Assembly: GCF_003332825.1 (NCBI RefSeq)
Contig: NZ_QIRF01000022.1
Coordinates: 1-64,000, forward strand
Length of the DNA stretch: 64,000 nucleotides
From: Dyella sp. C9
GTDB lineage: Bacteria; Pseudomonadota; Gammaproteobacteria; Xanthomonadales; Rhodanobacteraceae
Direction: 5' to 3'
A program made the position numbers and the translations under genes. Positions 16,497 through 24,537 of this stretch are shown piece after piece; positions within the stretch are counted from its first letter, which is position 1; every line of letters starts with the position of its first letter. The notes beneath the pieces were generated by a model. The model saw nothing but the letters and a program-made list of their open reading frames with translations, was not told the DNA's origin and ran no database searches.

Positions 16497-16939
16497 ATCA
16501 CGCGCTGCAAGCCGAACTGGACCATGCCTTGACGGCCGCGGTCGAAGAGATGCGGCTTGCGGTGGATCAACTGGCGGACGCGCTGCAGGACGAGCGCACC
16601 GCTCTGGAAACCGCCGACGTCGACGGGCTCAACCGCGCAGGGGCCAGCAAGCACGCCCTGATGGTGCGCCTGGAGCAACTCGACAGTGAACGCGTCCAGC
16701 TGAGCCGCAGCGCCCCCGAGGCGACCCGCGCGCTGGCGCCGGTATGGCAGCAGGTCCTGCAATCGCTACGCGCCTGCCAGCAGCTCAACCAGCGCAACGG
16801 CACCCTGGTCGGGATCCGTCTGCAGCAGGTGCGCAAGGCGCTGGCAGTGCTCACCGGCAACGAGCTCGAGGCAAGCGTGTACGGCCGCGCGGGTGACCTG
16901 CGCACGAGCCTGCGCTCGCAGAGCCTGGCCGAGGCCTGA
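16493..16939 (+). CDS. flgN: flagellar export chaperone FlgN
   Basis: FlgN is the cytoplasmic chaperone that delivers FlgK and FlgL to the flagellar export gate. The 148-residue protein is predicted nearly all helical, with heptad-like stretches (about 1-60 and 95-130) and the family segment CQQLNQRNGTLVGIRLQQVR near 101-120. No membrane or signal sequence is visible. It is coupled to flgM through an ATGA overlap, the usual flgM-flgN arrangement. Confidence 0.9.
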   Translation: MNHALQAELDHALTAAVEEMRLAVDQLADALQDERTALETADVDGLNRAGASKHALMVRLEQLDSERVQLSRSAPEATRALAPVWQQVLQSLRACQQLNQRNGTLVGIRLQQVRKALAVLTGNELEASVYGRAGDLRTSLRSQSLAEA

Positions 16940-17003
16940 AACCGACCCGCCTCACGCGGACCACCGCTGTCCCCTCCCCCTACTGCCACCACGTCGAACG
17001 ACC

Positions 17004-18257
17004 ATGAGCGAAGCCGCGGCCATTTCCTCCGCCCCCGAAGCGTCTGGCAACGAGCAGCCGCTGCCGGTGATCCGGCTTCCGATGCTGGACACCAAGCGCG
17101 AACTGTTCGCTTACGAAATCGTCTTCCAGAACGAGGAGGAGGACGAAGCCGCGCTGATGCGGCGTGCGCTGGCCACCATCACCGACGGCGCGCTTGCACG
17201 CCTGGTACGCGGCAACCGCACCTTCCTGCGGCTCACCCGCGACCTGTTGATGGAAGAAACCGACGTGCTGCAGCACCAGCCGCGCTTTGGCGTGCTGCTC
17301 GAGCCCGACGCAGCCACCGATGCGGCGCTGATGGATCGCCTTGCGCGCATGGCGCAGCGCGGCTGCCCGCTGATGCTCGATGCGGGCGATACCGCACTCG
17401 AGTTCAACGCGGCGGTGGAGCCGCTGCTCAAGGTCGTGCAGTTCGTGCGGCTGGATGCTGGCAAGCTCGAACCCGCCACGCTGCGTTCACGCAGTGAATA
17501 TCTGCACGCACGCGGCATCCACGTCGTGGCCGGCCATGTGGACGATCACGCCACCTATCACCGCTGCGAAGAACTGCCGCTGCAGGCCATCCAGGGCCAG
17601 TTCCTGCTCAAGCCTGAGCCGGTTGAAGTGCCGGTGCTCACCGCCAACCGCCTGAGCCTGCTGCGCCTGATGCGCGCCCTGCAGGAAGGCAACCCGGGCC
17701 CGGTCGAACTCGGCCAGATCGTGCGCGACGACGCCATCCTCAGCTACAAGCTGCTGGGCTGCGTGAACTCCGCCTACTTCGCCCTGCCTCGCCAGCTGAA
17801 GTCGGTGCAGCAGGCCGCGATCTTCTTCGGCGTCAGCCGCATGCGCAACTGGATCTACACCATGGCCCTCAGCGGCATGGGCGATCGTCCGCCGGAACTG
17901 CTGCGCGCCGCCCTGATCCGCGCCCACATGTGCGAGAAGCTGGCCCAGCACATGCCGCCGGAGCAGCGCGAGATGGCCTTTACCGCCGGCCTGTTCTCGC
18001 TGCTCGACACCCTGATGGAAGCGCCGATGGACTTCGTGTTGTGGCACTTGCCGCTGGCGCGCGAGATCAGCGGCGCGCTACTGGAAAACAAGGGGCCGTT
18101 CGCGCCGTTGCTGGAGCAGATCCGCGCCTGGGAGGCCGGCGACCTCCGTGGCGGCGAGGTGCAGCCGCAGGTGATCCGCCGCATGGCGGCCATCTACCTC
18201 GAAGCCACCCAGTGGGCCGACCACGTCTACGCCTACGCGGACCAGCGGCCGAACTGA
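17004..18257 (+). CDS. degenerate EAL / HDOD signalling protein (YuxH type)
   Basis: A 417-residue protein with an N-terminal EAL-like region (about 20-200) and a C-terminal HDOD domain (about 210-395: EGNPGPVELGQIVRDDAILS, then YKLLGCVNSAYF). The EAL signature is replaced by AYEIVFQN and the metal-binding acidic residues of active phosphodiesterases are not evident, so it should not hydrolyse cyclic-di-GMP but may bind it or a partner. This architecture is known from YuxH-type proteins, often near motility genes. The ATG is 64 bases after flgN; longer in-frame starts run into flgN and are unlikely. Confidence 0.88.
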   Translation: MSEAAAISSAPEASGNEQPLPVIRLPMLDTKRELFAYEIVFQNEEEDEAALMRRALATITDGALARLVRGNRTFLRLTRDLLMEETDVLQHQPRFGVLLEPDAATDAALMDRLARMAQRGCPLMLDAGDTALEFNAAVEPLLKVVQFVRLDAGKLEPATLRSRSEYLHARGIHVVAGHVDDHATYHRCEELPLQAIQGQFLLKPEPVEVPVLTANRLSLLRLMRALQEGNPGPVELGQIVRDDAILSYKLLGCVNSAYFALPRQLKSVQQAAIFFGVSRMRNWIYTMALSGMGDRPPELLRAALIRAHMCEKLAQHMPPEQREMAFTAGLFSLLDTLMEAPMDFVLWHLPLAREISGALLENKGPFAPLLEQIRAWEAGDLRGGEVQPQVIRRMAAIYLEATQWADHVYAYADQRPN

Positions 18258-18279
18258 GGCCACGCGCCGGACCGGGCGT

Positions 18280-19296
18280 TCAGTCCGCGCCGGCGCGAAT
18301 CCGCCAGACCGCCAGACCCAGGCCCACCAAGGCCACCAGGAACCAGCAGCCGCCCGTGCCCATGTCGGTACCCAGCCACAGCACGCTGGCTACCGCCCCC
18401 ACCAGCAGCGAGCCAGTCCCTGCTGCCAGTACCAGGTCGCGCCAGCTGTGCCTGCGCTCGGGCAACAGCAGCAGCGCGCCGAACATCGCCAGCAGCAGCG
18501 CGCCGATGCGGCGCGGCCACACGAACGCGGGCGGCGCGGGGACATCCGGCGCCACATCGACCAGGGAGCGGTCACCCACCTGGACGTCGAAGCCCTTGCC
18601 ATCCGCCGCATGCACCGCGGGCACCAGTTGGTCACCGTCGATCTGGGCGAACACCGTGACCTCCTGCACCGGCACCGTTTCCCAGCTCACCCGCAGGTCG
18701 CCCAGACGCGGCTGCTCCGGATGCGCGCTGGTGGTGAAGTAGTTGTCGTGCAGGCTGAAGCTCGCCGCCAGATTGGGCGGCAACGACTTCGGGTCAGGCG
18801 CCAGCGAATCGTTGCCCGGCAGCGCATGCAGCAGCGTGGGCGACAGCGCATAGCCGCCCACGCGCACCTGGCCTGCATCGAACTGCTTGCCCTGGATCGG
18901 GAAGCGGTCCGGATTGGCATGGCCGGAGGGCTGCTGGAAGCGGCTCGAATCGATCGGGCGATCGACCCAGTCGAGCTCGTAATGCACATCGCCGCCCACC
19001 CGGATCTCGCGCCACTGGAACATCTCCACGCGACGGATCAGCACGGGCACCGAGGCATGCTGGCCAAACTCGGGATCGTAAGGCGACTCGACCACGTGCA
19101 CTTCGCCGGAGACGCGCACCAGGTAACCGTGCTGTCCGGCCTGCGGCCCCCCGCTGTCGCCCAGGTCGAGGATCTGCCCGCCGTGGCGGAGTGAAGCATT
19201 GCGATGGTCGAGCATGCCCTGCTCGGTCATCGCCACCAGGCCCGCGCCGCCCAGCAACAACAGGGCACCCAGCGCCCGTCGCAACCACTGCTGCAT
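18280..19296 (-). CDS. TMEM43-family membrane protein
   Basis: A 338-residue protein with an N-terminal membrane segment (about 8-25), a large soluble central part and three or four C-terminal hydrophobic segments (about 250-335). The centre has the TMEM43/LUMA pattern YELDWVDRPIDSSRFQQPSG followed by HANPDRFPIQ, then VRVGGYALSPTLL. Bacterial members have no known function. The chosen ATG has an AGGAAG ribosome site eight bases upstream. It faces the HDOD gene tail to tail and follows the metallo-hydrolase gene only after a 37-base gap on the opposite side, with no clear operon link. Confidence 0.8.
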   Translation of the reverse strand: MQQWLRRALGALLLLGGAGLVAMTEQGMLDHRNASLRHGGQILDLGDSGGPQAGQHGYLVRVSGEVHVVESPYDPEFGQHASVPVLIRRVEMFQWREIRVGGDVHYELDWVDRPIDSSRFQQPSGHANPDRFPIQGKQFDAGQVRVGGYALSPTLLHALPGNDSLAPDPKSLPPNLAASFSLHDNYFTTSAHPEQPRLGDLRVSWETVPVQEVTVFAQIDGDQLVPAVHAADGKGFDVQVGDRSLVDVAPDVPAPPAFVWPRRIGALLLAMFGALLLLPERRHSWRDLVLAAGTGSLLVGAVASVLWLGTDMGTGGCWFLVALVGLGLAVWRIRAGAD

Positions 19297-19333
19297 ATCG
19301 GTCTTCCTCCCCTGTCGACCGGCCATGTCAGGT

Positions 19334-20176
19334 CTAACCCCGCAGTTCGTGCTGCTCGTCGGCCGTACCGTAGCGGCCACGATCATCCTGCACCACGCGC
19401 GCCACCGCGCAATCATGGTCGTGCGTAAAGAACAGCCTCACGCCACGGGCGAACTTGTCCTCCAGGAACGCACGCTTCTCCTCGATCAGCTTCTCAGGGT
19501 AGCGGTCGTAGCCCATGGTGATCGGCAGGTGCACCCAGAAGCGCCCCGGGATCAAGTCGGAGCAGAACACCACCCCGCCCACTTCCGCCAGCATAAGGCC
19601 GGGGGTGTGGCCATCGGAAAAACTGAAGCGCACCGACTCGCCCAGCGCCCGCGAATGTTTGCCGTCGACCAGCTCCAGCCGACCGCTGGACTCCAGCAGC
19701 GACTGCAACTCCGGCACGAACGAGGCGCGGTCGCGCGGGTGGGGCTTCAATGCGCGGCGCCAGTGTTCGGCACCGACCAGGACGGTGGCGTTCGGGAACA
19801 GCAGCCGCGGCGGTTGTCCCTCCTCCCACGCGGCGAGCAGGCCGCCGGCGTGGTCGAAGTGCAGGTGCGAAAGCACCACCGCATCGATGTCCTCATGGCC
19901 GAGCCCGGCCGCGGCCAGCGAATCCAGCAATACGTGGCGATCTTCCACCACGCCGTAGCGTTCGCGCAGCGCGGGCTCGAAGAAGGCACCAATGCCGGTC
20001 TCGAACAACACGTTGCGGCCATCCAGGTCCTTCACCAGCAGGCAGCGGCAGGCGAGCGGAATGCGGTTCTCCGCGTCGGGCTGGATCCAGCGCGACCACA
20101 GCGCCCTCGGCGCGTTGCCGAACATGGCGCCCCCATCGAGCTGCTGTGAATTGCCGGCAAGCGACCACAGTTCCAT
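19334..20176 (-). CDS. MBL-fold metallo-hydrolase
   Basis: A 280-residue cytoplasmic metallo-beta-lactamase-fold enzyme. The metal motif is SHLHFDHAGG (about 103-112), with further likely ligands in SDGHTPG and FCSDLIPG and a His in FFTHDHD near the C-terminus. This pattern fits quorum-quenching-lactonase-like or glyoxalase-II-like hydrolases; the substrate cannot be told. It starts two bases after the gamma-glutamyltransferase stop and is the third gene of the ferredoxin-ggt-hydrolase unit, so a role linked to glutathione or thioester turnover is possible but inferred only from position. Confidence 0.9.
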   Translation of the reverse strand: MELWSLAGNSQQLDGGAMFGNAPRALWSRWIQPDAENRIPLACRCLLVKDLDGRNVLFETGIGAFFEPALRERYGVVEDRHVLLDSLAAAGLGHEDIDAVVLSHLHFDHAGGLLAAWEEGQPPRLLFPNATVLVGAEHWRRALKPHPRDRASFVPELQSLLESSGRLELVDGKHSRALGESVRFSFSDGHTPGLMLAEVGGVVFCSDLIPGRFWVHLPITMGYDRYPEKLIEEKRAFLEDKFARGVRLFFTHDHDCAVARVVQDDRGRYGTADEQHELRG

Positions 20177-20178
20177 GC

Positions 20179-21906
20179 TTACTGCACCTTGCCCAGGCCC
20201 GACTCCCGGCGCGGGTCGCTGGCCGCATCGAGCTTGTTGGAGCGGATGTCCCAGGTCACCACGTTCATGAAACCCCAGGGGCTGCGATCCTTCAGCGTAT
20301 GGCCCATCCGGGTCAGCGCATCGGCCGTAGCCGGATCGAAGGCGCCCGGTTCCACATCCACGCGGTCCGGCATGTACTGATGGTGGAAGCGCTTCTGGGC
20401 CACGATGCCCTGCGCATCCTTGCCGTCGATGAAGGCGAGGATGCCCTCCAGCACCTGGGTGATGATGGTGGAGCCGCCCGGCGAGCCGATCACGCCGACG
20501 CGATCGGGGCCGAACACGATGCTCGGCGTCATCGACGACAGCATGCGCTTGCCCGGGGCCGGCGCGTTGGCGGCGCTGCCCAGCAGGCCGTAGACGTTGG
20601 GCTTGTTGGGCACCAGCGCGAAGTCGTCCATCTCGTCGTTGAGCAGCACGCCGGTGCCGGCGGCGACAAAGGTGGAGCCCATGGTGTAGTTCACGGTAAG
20701 CGTGATCGAGGCCATGTTGCCGTCCTTGTCGATCACCGAGAAATGCGTGGTGTGCATGCCCGGATCGACACCGATGCTGGCCGGCAGCATCGACGACGGC
20801 GTGGCCTTGTCCGGCAGGATGGTCATGCGCAGGCCGGCCGCATAGTACGGCGACAGCAGCATGTCCAGCGGCATCTTCACGAAGTCGGGATCGCCGAGGT
20901 AGTCGTTGTGGTCGCGGAACGCGCGACGCATCGCCTCGATGACCAGATGGGTGCGGTGCGCCTCGTCCAGCTTGGTAAGGTCGTAGCCAGACAGGATATT
21001 GAGGATTTCGGCCACGGCCACGCCACCCGACGAGGCCGGCGGCGCGGTCACCACGCGATAGCCGCGGTAATCCACCACGATCGGCGTGCGCTCCTTCACC
21101 TGGTAGCTTTCCAGGTCCTTGGCGGTCCAGTTGCCACCGGCCGCGCGCACCGCGTTGACCAGCTTGCCGGCGACCTCGCCCTTGTAGAAGCCGTCACGGC
21201 CGCGCTCGGCCAGCAGCTCCAGCGTGCGCGCCTGGTCGGGATCGCGCCACAGCTGGCCCTGCACCGGCGGCTTGTCGTCCGGCAGGTACTTGGCCACCGA
21301 AGCCGGCCAGCGACGGATGTCCTTCTCGCGCTCGGCGATGGCGTTGACCAGGCGGCCATCCGGCTCGAAGCCGTCACGGGCGATGCGGATCGCAGGAGCC
21401 AGCGAGTCCTTCAGCGGCAGCTTGCCGTAGTGCTCGGCCAGCCAGGCGATGCCGGCCGGCTCGCCGGGAATGCCGGCGGAAAGCGGCCCGTTGAGCGCAT
21501 TGTCTCGGTTCGGCTCGCCATCCTTGTCCAGGTAGTCCTTGGGATTCACCGCGGCCGGCGCGGTTTCGCGCGCGTCGATGAACACCTCGCGCCCATCCGC
21601 ACGATGCAGCACGGCCATGAAGCCGCCGCCGATGCCGGAGCTCTCGGGCTCGACCACCGACAAGGTAGAGGCCACCGCGATCGCCGCGTCAAACGCGTTG
21701 CCGCCCTTGGCCAGCACTTCGAGGCCGGCTTCGGTGGCATGGAAGTTCGCGCTGGCGATGCCGGCATGACCGGGGCGCTGCGCCAGCGCGTGCGCGGCCG
21801 ATGGCGAACTGACGGGGGCGGATGGGCGAGTATCGGCGGCAAACGCGACGCTGGTGAAAAACACAAAACCCAGCAGCGCCACGCGCCAGTTCAACGAAAA
21901 CGTCAT
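20179..21906 (-). CDS. ggt: gamma-glutamyltransferase
   Basis: A periplasmic gamma-glutamyl hydrolase/transferase acting on glutathione. The 575-residue precursor has a Sec signal (MTFSLNWRVALLGFVFFTSV, cleavage after AFAA) and should self-cleave before Thr386 in GMHTTHFSVIDKDGNMAS, giving large and small subunits. The substrate-binding ESSGIGGGFMAV (about 88-99) and the small-subunit GSPGGSTIITQVLE motif are intact. The start overlaps the ferredoxin stop by four bases, and a metallo-hydrolase gene follows two bases after its stop. Confidence 0.97.
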   Translation of the reverse strand: MTFSLNWRVALLGFVFFTSVAFAADTRPSAPVSSPSAAHALAQRPGHAGIASANFHATEAGLEVLAKGGNAFDAAIAVASTLSVVEPESSGIGGGFMAVLHRADGREVFIDARETAPAAVNPKDYLDKDGEPNRDNALNGPLSAGIPGEPAGIAWLAEHYGKLPLKDSLAPAIRIARDGFEPDGRLVNAIAEREKDIRRWPASVAKYLPDDKPPVQGQLWRDPDQARTLELLAERGRDGFYKGEVAGKLVNAVRAAGGNWTAKDLESYQVKERTPIVVDYRGYRVVTAPPASSGGVAVAEILNILSGYDLTKLDEAHRTHLVIEAMRRAFRDHNDYLGDPDFVKMPLDMLLSPYYAAGLRMTILPDKATPSSMLPASIGVDPGMHTTHFSVIDKDGNMASITLTVNYTMGSTFVAAGTGVLLNDEMDDFALVPNKPNVYGLLGSAANAPAPGKRMLSSMTPSIVFGPDRVGVIGSPGGSTIITQVLEGILAFIDGKDAQGIVAQKRFHHQYMPDRVDVEPGAFDPATADALTRMGHTLKDRSPWGFMNVVTWDIRSNKLDAASDPRRESGLGKVQ

Positions 21907-22163
21907 GCGTCGTCCTTTGCAGCCATCAGGTGTTGGTACTTCAGTTCGAGCTGGTCATGCGTCTCGGTGCGCTCCGGGTCGATGATGATGCACTCGACCG
22001 GACAGACCTCCACGCATTGCGGCTGGTCGTAGTGCCCGATGCATTCGGTGCACAGCGACGGTTCGATCACGTAATACTCCTCGCCCAGCGAGATGGCCTT
22101 GTTTGGGCAAACCGGTTCGCAGACGTCGCAATTGACGCAGGTGTCGAGGATTTTCAGGGACAT
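21903..22163 (-). CDS. YfhL-family 4Fe-4S ferredoxin
   Basis: An 86-residue ferredoxin with two 4Fe-4S clusters. Cys9, 12, 15 and 19 form one cysteine set and Cys38, 41, 50 and 54 (plus Cys58) the other; the 8-residue spacer between Cys41 and Cys50 is the YfhL/Alvin type. Such ferredoxins have low-potential clusters and unknown partners. In many gammaproteobacteria the gene lies next to coaD, which is also nearby here. The stop overlaps the ggt start (ATGA), so the two are co-translated. Confidence 0.96.
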   Translation of the reverse strand: MSLKILDTCVNCDVCEPVCPNKAISLGEEYYVIEPSLCTECIGHYDQPQCVEVCPVECIIIDPERTETHDQLELKYQHLMAAKDDA

Positions 22164-22230
22164 CCGCGCAGTTTACATCCTGGGCACCTCTGTTGCGTCG
22201 CAAGATCCCCTCACCCCAGCCATCCCGCAC

Positions 22231-22416
22231 CTGCAGGAGCGCACCCTGTGCGCGAAAAAGCTGCGAAGCGGAACACCAAGGCGCGAGGGACAAGTAGCGA
22301 GGGCGCGAGCCCACGCGTCCCTCGTGGCCCGAAGGCAGGCCCCGGCTGGCCGGATTTCGCGTCCCACGACTAGCCCCTGCTTCGACCCGATCGCGCACAG
22401 GGTGTGCTCCTGCAGG
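22231..22416. repeat. long REP-bounded element (copy C)
   Basis: Inverted GTAG-type REP hairpins at 22231-22259 and 22389-22416 (heads changed to GCAG) bound a core of about 130 bp. On the minus strand the core starts GATCGGGTCGAAGCAGGGGC and contains CCGGCCAGCCGGGGCC, shared with the copies near 51.6 and 57.1 kb. It fills most of the gap between the ferredoxin and lipoprotein genes. No open frame of note lies in it. Confidence 0.85.
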
Positions 22417-22428
22417 GAAGCTCGGCCC

Positions 22429-22462
22429 AAAGAAAAGCCCGCGATGCTTGCGCACCGCGGGC
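22429..22462 (-). terminator. Rho-independent terminator of the lipoprotein gene
   Basis: Minus-strand stem GCCCGCGGTGC / GCATCGCGGGC with loop GCAA, followed by TTTTCTTT. The stem starts 26 bases after the stop of the lipoprotein gene. Confidence 0.92.
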
Positions 22463-22488
22463 CCGGATATCGCCGTGAACGCGAGGAC

Positions 22489-22989
22489 TTACATGTTCAC
22501 GTAGCGCACGGTGGCGCCGGTCGGCTGCAGCACGGCGCTGACGCGGTCCTTGTCGGCGGCATCGCCGATCACCAGCACGATCACGTCCTTGAACGCGCCC
22601 GGCTTGGCGTCCTTGAACGCCTCGGTCACGAAATCGGCGGTCTTGCCCGAGTCCGGACCGGCAAACACCAGCATGTTGCCCGGCAGCACGCCGCGGGCCA
22701 CGGTGTCCTGCACCTGCTCGAGCTGGCGCTGGCGCAGCGCATTGGCGTCATCGCCCTCGCCGGCCGGCACCAGGTAGGGGAACGGACGGTCAGCCGTCAT
22801 GCCCTGCATGTTCTTCTGGACGATCTGGCCCAGGTAGGCGTTCCACGCCTTGGAATCATTCGGATCGGTCGGCTTGGAAACGGCCTGGACCTGCTCGGTC
22901 GGCTGCTGGGCTTCTTCCTGCTGGCTGCAGGCGGTGATCGACAGCGTGCCGGTGAGCGCGATGGCGGCGAGGAGAGCGTACTTGTACAT
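22489..22989 (-). CDS. small lipoprotein of unknown function
   Basis: A 166-residue exported lipoprotein: MYKYALLAAIALTGTLSITA followed by Cys21 fits a signal peptidase II site, and the next residues (SQQEE) favour outer-membrane sorting. The mature part is hydrophilic, with a Gln/Pro-rich linker and then a globular domain. The C-terminal segment DVIVLVIGDAADKDRVSAVL looks like an alpha/beta strand-helix unit. I do not recognise the family. The ATG follows AAGGTGA at good spacing; an upstream in-frame GTG lies inside that ribosome site. It is monocistronic, with its own terminator. Confidence 0.85.
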   Translation of the reverse strand: MYKYALLAAIALTGTLSITACSQQEEAQQPTEQVQAVSKPTDPNDSKAWNAYLGQIVQKNMQGMTADRPFPYLVPAGEGDDANALRQRQLEQVQDTVARGVLPGNMLVFAGPDSGKTADFVTEAFKDAKPGAFKDVIVLVIGDAADKDRVSAVLQPTGATVRYVNM

Positions 22990-23248
22990 GAGGGTCACCT
23001 TGGATGGTGGAATCTTGGGGCAAAGGATCCGTTGGATGACTGGACCATGCCACCGTCGTGCGACGGCCCCGGGAACCTGAGTGCGAGCGGCGGCAGCGCA
23101 AGCGATACCGGCCTTTTCCGACCCCTGCTCCGCGGCAAGTGACTGTCCTGTCCGCAGGATGCTCGCGAGGATACACGACGCCAGCGCCGGCCGACACCTT
23201 CAGTGATGCTGCGCTGCGGCGCCCCCGCTCGTGCGGGGACGGGCGGCG

Positions 23249-23812
23249 TCATTCCTCGCCGGCGTCGTCCTGTGTGGACCTTGCGCTTTCGCTGGCCCGA
23301 TACCAGCGCTGGCGCATCGCCTGCTGCACCGCCGGATGCACGAAGCCCGAGATATCGCCACCCAGACGGCCGATCTCGCGCACCAGGGTGGAGGAGATGA
23401 AGCTGTACTGCTCGGCCGGCGTGAGGAACAAGGTTTCCGCCTGCGGAATCAGGTGGCGATTCATGCTGGCCAGCTGGAATTCGTACTCGAAGTCGGATAC
23501 CGCGCGCAGCCCGCGGATGATCACGCGGGCGCCCACGGACTCGACGAAATGCGCCAGCAAGCCATCGAAGCCACGCACCTCCACGTTCTTGAGGTCGGCC
23601 AACGCGAGCCGCGCCAGGGCGATGCGCTCATTGAGGCTGAACCCCGGCCCCTTGCCCTTGTTGGGGCTCTCGGCCACGGCCACGATGATCCGGTCGAACA
23701 GCGGCGCGGCGCGCGCCACCAGGTCCGCGTGACCGTTGGTGATGGGATCGAACGTGCCCGGGTAGACGGCGAGGCGGTTGTTGACCGGCGGCTTGTTCAC
23801 GAGGCGAACCAC
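23249..23812 (-). CDS. coaD: phosphopantetheine adenylyltransferase (CoaD)
   Basis: CoaD makes dephospho-CoA from 4'-phosphopantetheine and ATP, the fourth step of CoA synthesis. The nucleotidyltransferase motif YPGTFDPITNGHADL (about 17-31) and the second motif FISSTLVREI near the C-terminus are intact. The length with this start is 187; two in-frame GTG codons, 12 bases apart, are the only good starts and neither has a clear ribosome site, so the N-terminus is uncertain. It lies between rsmD and the lipoprotein gene; the rsmD-coaD-ferredoxin order is common in related bacteria. Confidence 0.95.
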   Translation of the reverse strand: MVRLVNKPPVNNRLAVYPGTFDPITNGHADLVARAAPLFDRIIVAVAESPNKGKGPGFSLNERIALARLALADLKNVEVRGFDGLLAHFVESVGARVIIRGLRAVSDFEYEFQLASMNRHLIPQAETLFLTPAEQYSFISSTLVREIGRLGGDISGFVHPAVQQAMRQRWYRASESARSTQDDAGEE

Positions 23813-23893
23813 TGGGGGGACAGGGGCGGCTAGCTTAGGCCCGTTCGGGGCCTCCGCCTAGTCCGCCGCGGCGCGGGAAAACATACGCCACCG

Positions 23894-24472
23894 TCAGGCT
23901 GGCTCCGCTGTCCGACGGTACAGTGCATAGCGCACTTCACCGGCCGTGCCTTCGCGGTGCAGCACCCAGGCCATGGGCAGAACGGGGGCTGCGGCGCGGG
24001 AAGATTCCACGTAGATCCACGCCCCCGGCGTCAGCCAGCCACCCTGCTCCAACCGCTGCGCCAGGGGGCTCCACAGGTCCAGTGCAAACGGCGGATCGAG
24101 GAACACCAGACCGAACGGGGTCGGCGCCCCCTGCAGATAGGCCAGCGCGTCAGTGCTCGCCACGTTTCCCCCGCCCACCTTCAAGCGCGCGAGATTGTCC
24201 CGCAGGGCCTGGGCGGCCCGGCTGTCGCGCTCCACGAACTGCACACTGGACGCACCGCGCGACAGCGCCTCGATGCCCAGTGCCCCGGTGCCCGCGCACA
24301 GGTCCAGGGCACGCGCCCCGCCGATGACCGGAGCCAGCCAATTGAACAGGGTCTCGCGCACGCGTTCGGGCGTCGGGCGCAGGCCCGGCAGCTCCGGCAC
24401 CTCGAGACGGGAATTGCGCAACTGGCCGCCTATGATGCGGATGCGCCCTGAGCCCCCCTTCACAGGGGCCAT
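23894..24472 (-). CDS. rsmD: 16S rRNA (guanine-N2)-methyltransferase RsmD
   Basis: RsmD methylates G966 of 16S rRNA. The 192-residue protein has the SAM-binding motif ALDLCAGTGALGIEALSRGA (about 54-73), the acidic VQFVERD strand and the catalytic motif LVFLDPPFAL (about 121-130), all expected for the family. It is transcribed divergently from ftsY across a 65-base gap and lies upstream of coaD, as in E. coli, where rsmD is divergent from ftsY. Confidence 0.95.
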   Translation of the reverse strand: MAPVKGGSGRIRIIGGQLRNSRLEVPELPGLRPTPERVRETLFNWLAPVIGGARALDLCAGTGALGIEALSRGASSVQFVERDSRAAQALRDNLARLKVGGGNVASTDALAYLQGAPTPFGLVFLDPPFALDLWSPLAQRLEQGGWLTPGAWIYVESSRAAAPVLPMAWVLHREGTAGEVRYALYRRTAEPA

Positions 24473-24537
24473 GACTCAGCAGTCAGTACGGGTGGGGGGG
24501 CTAGCATGCCGCCCATTGTCTTTGAATCGCCGCCGCA

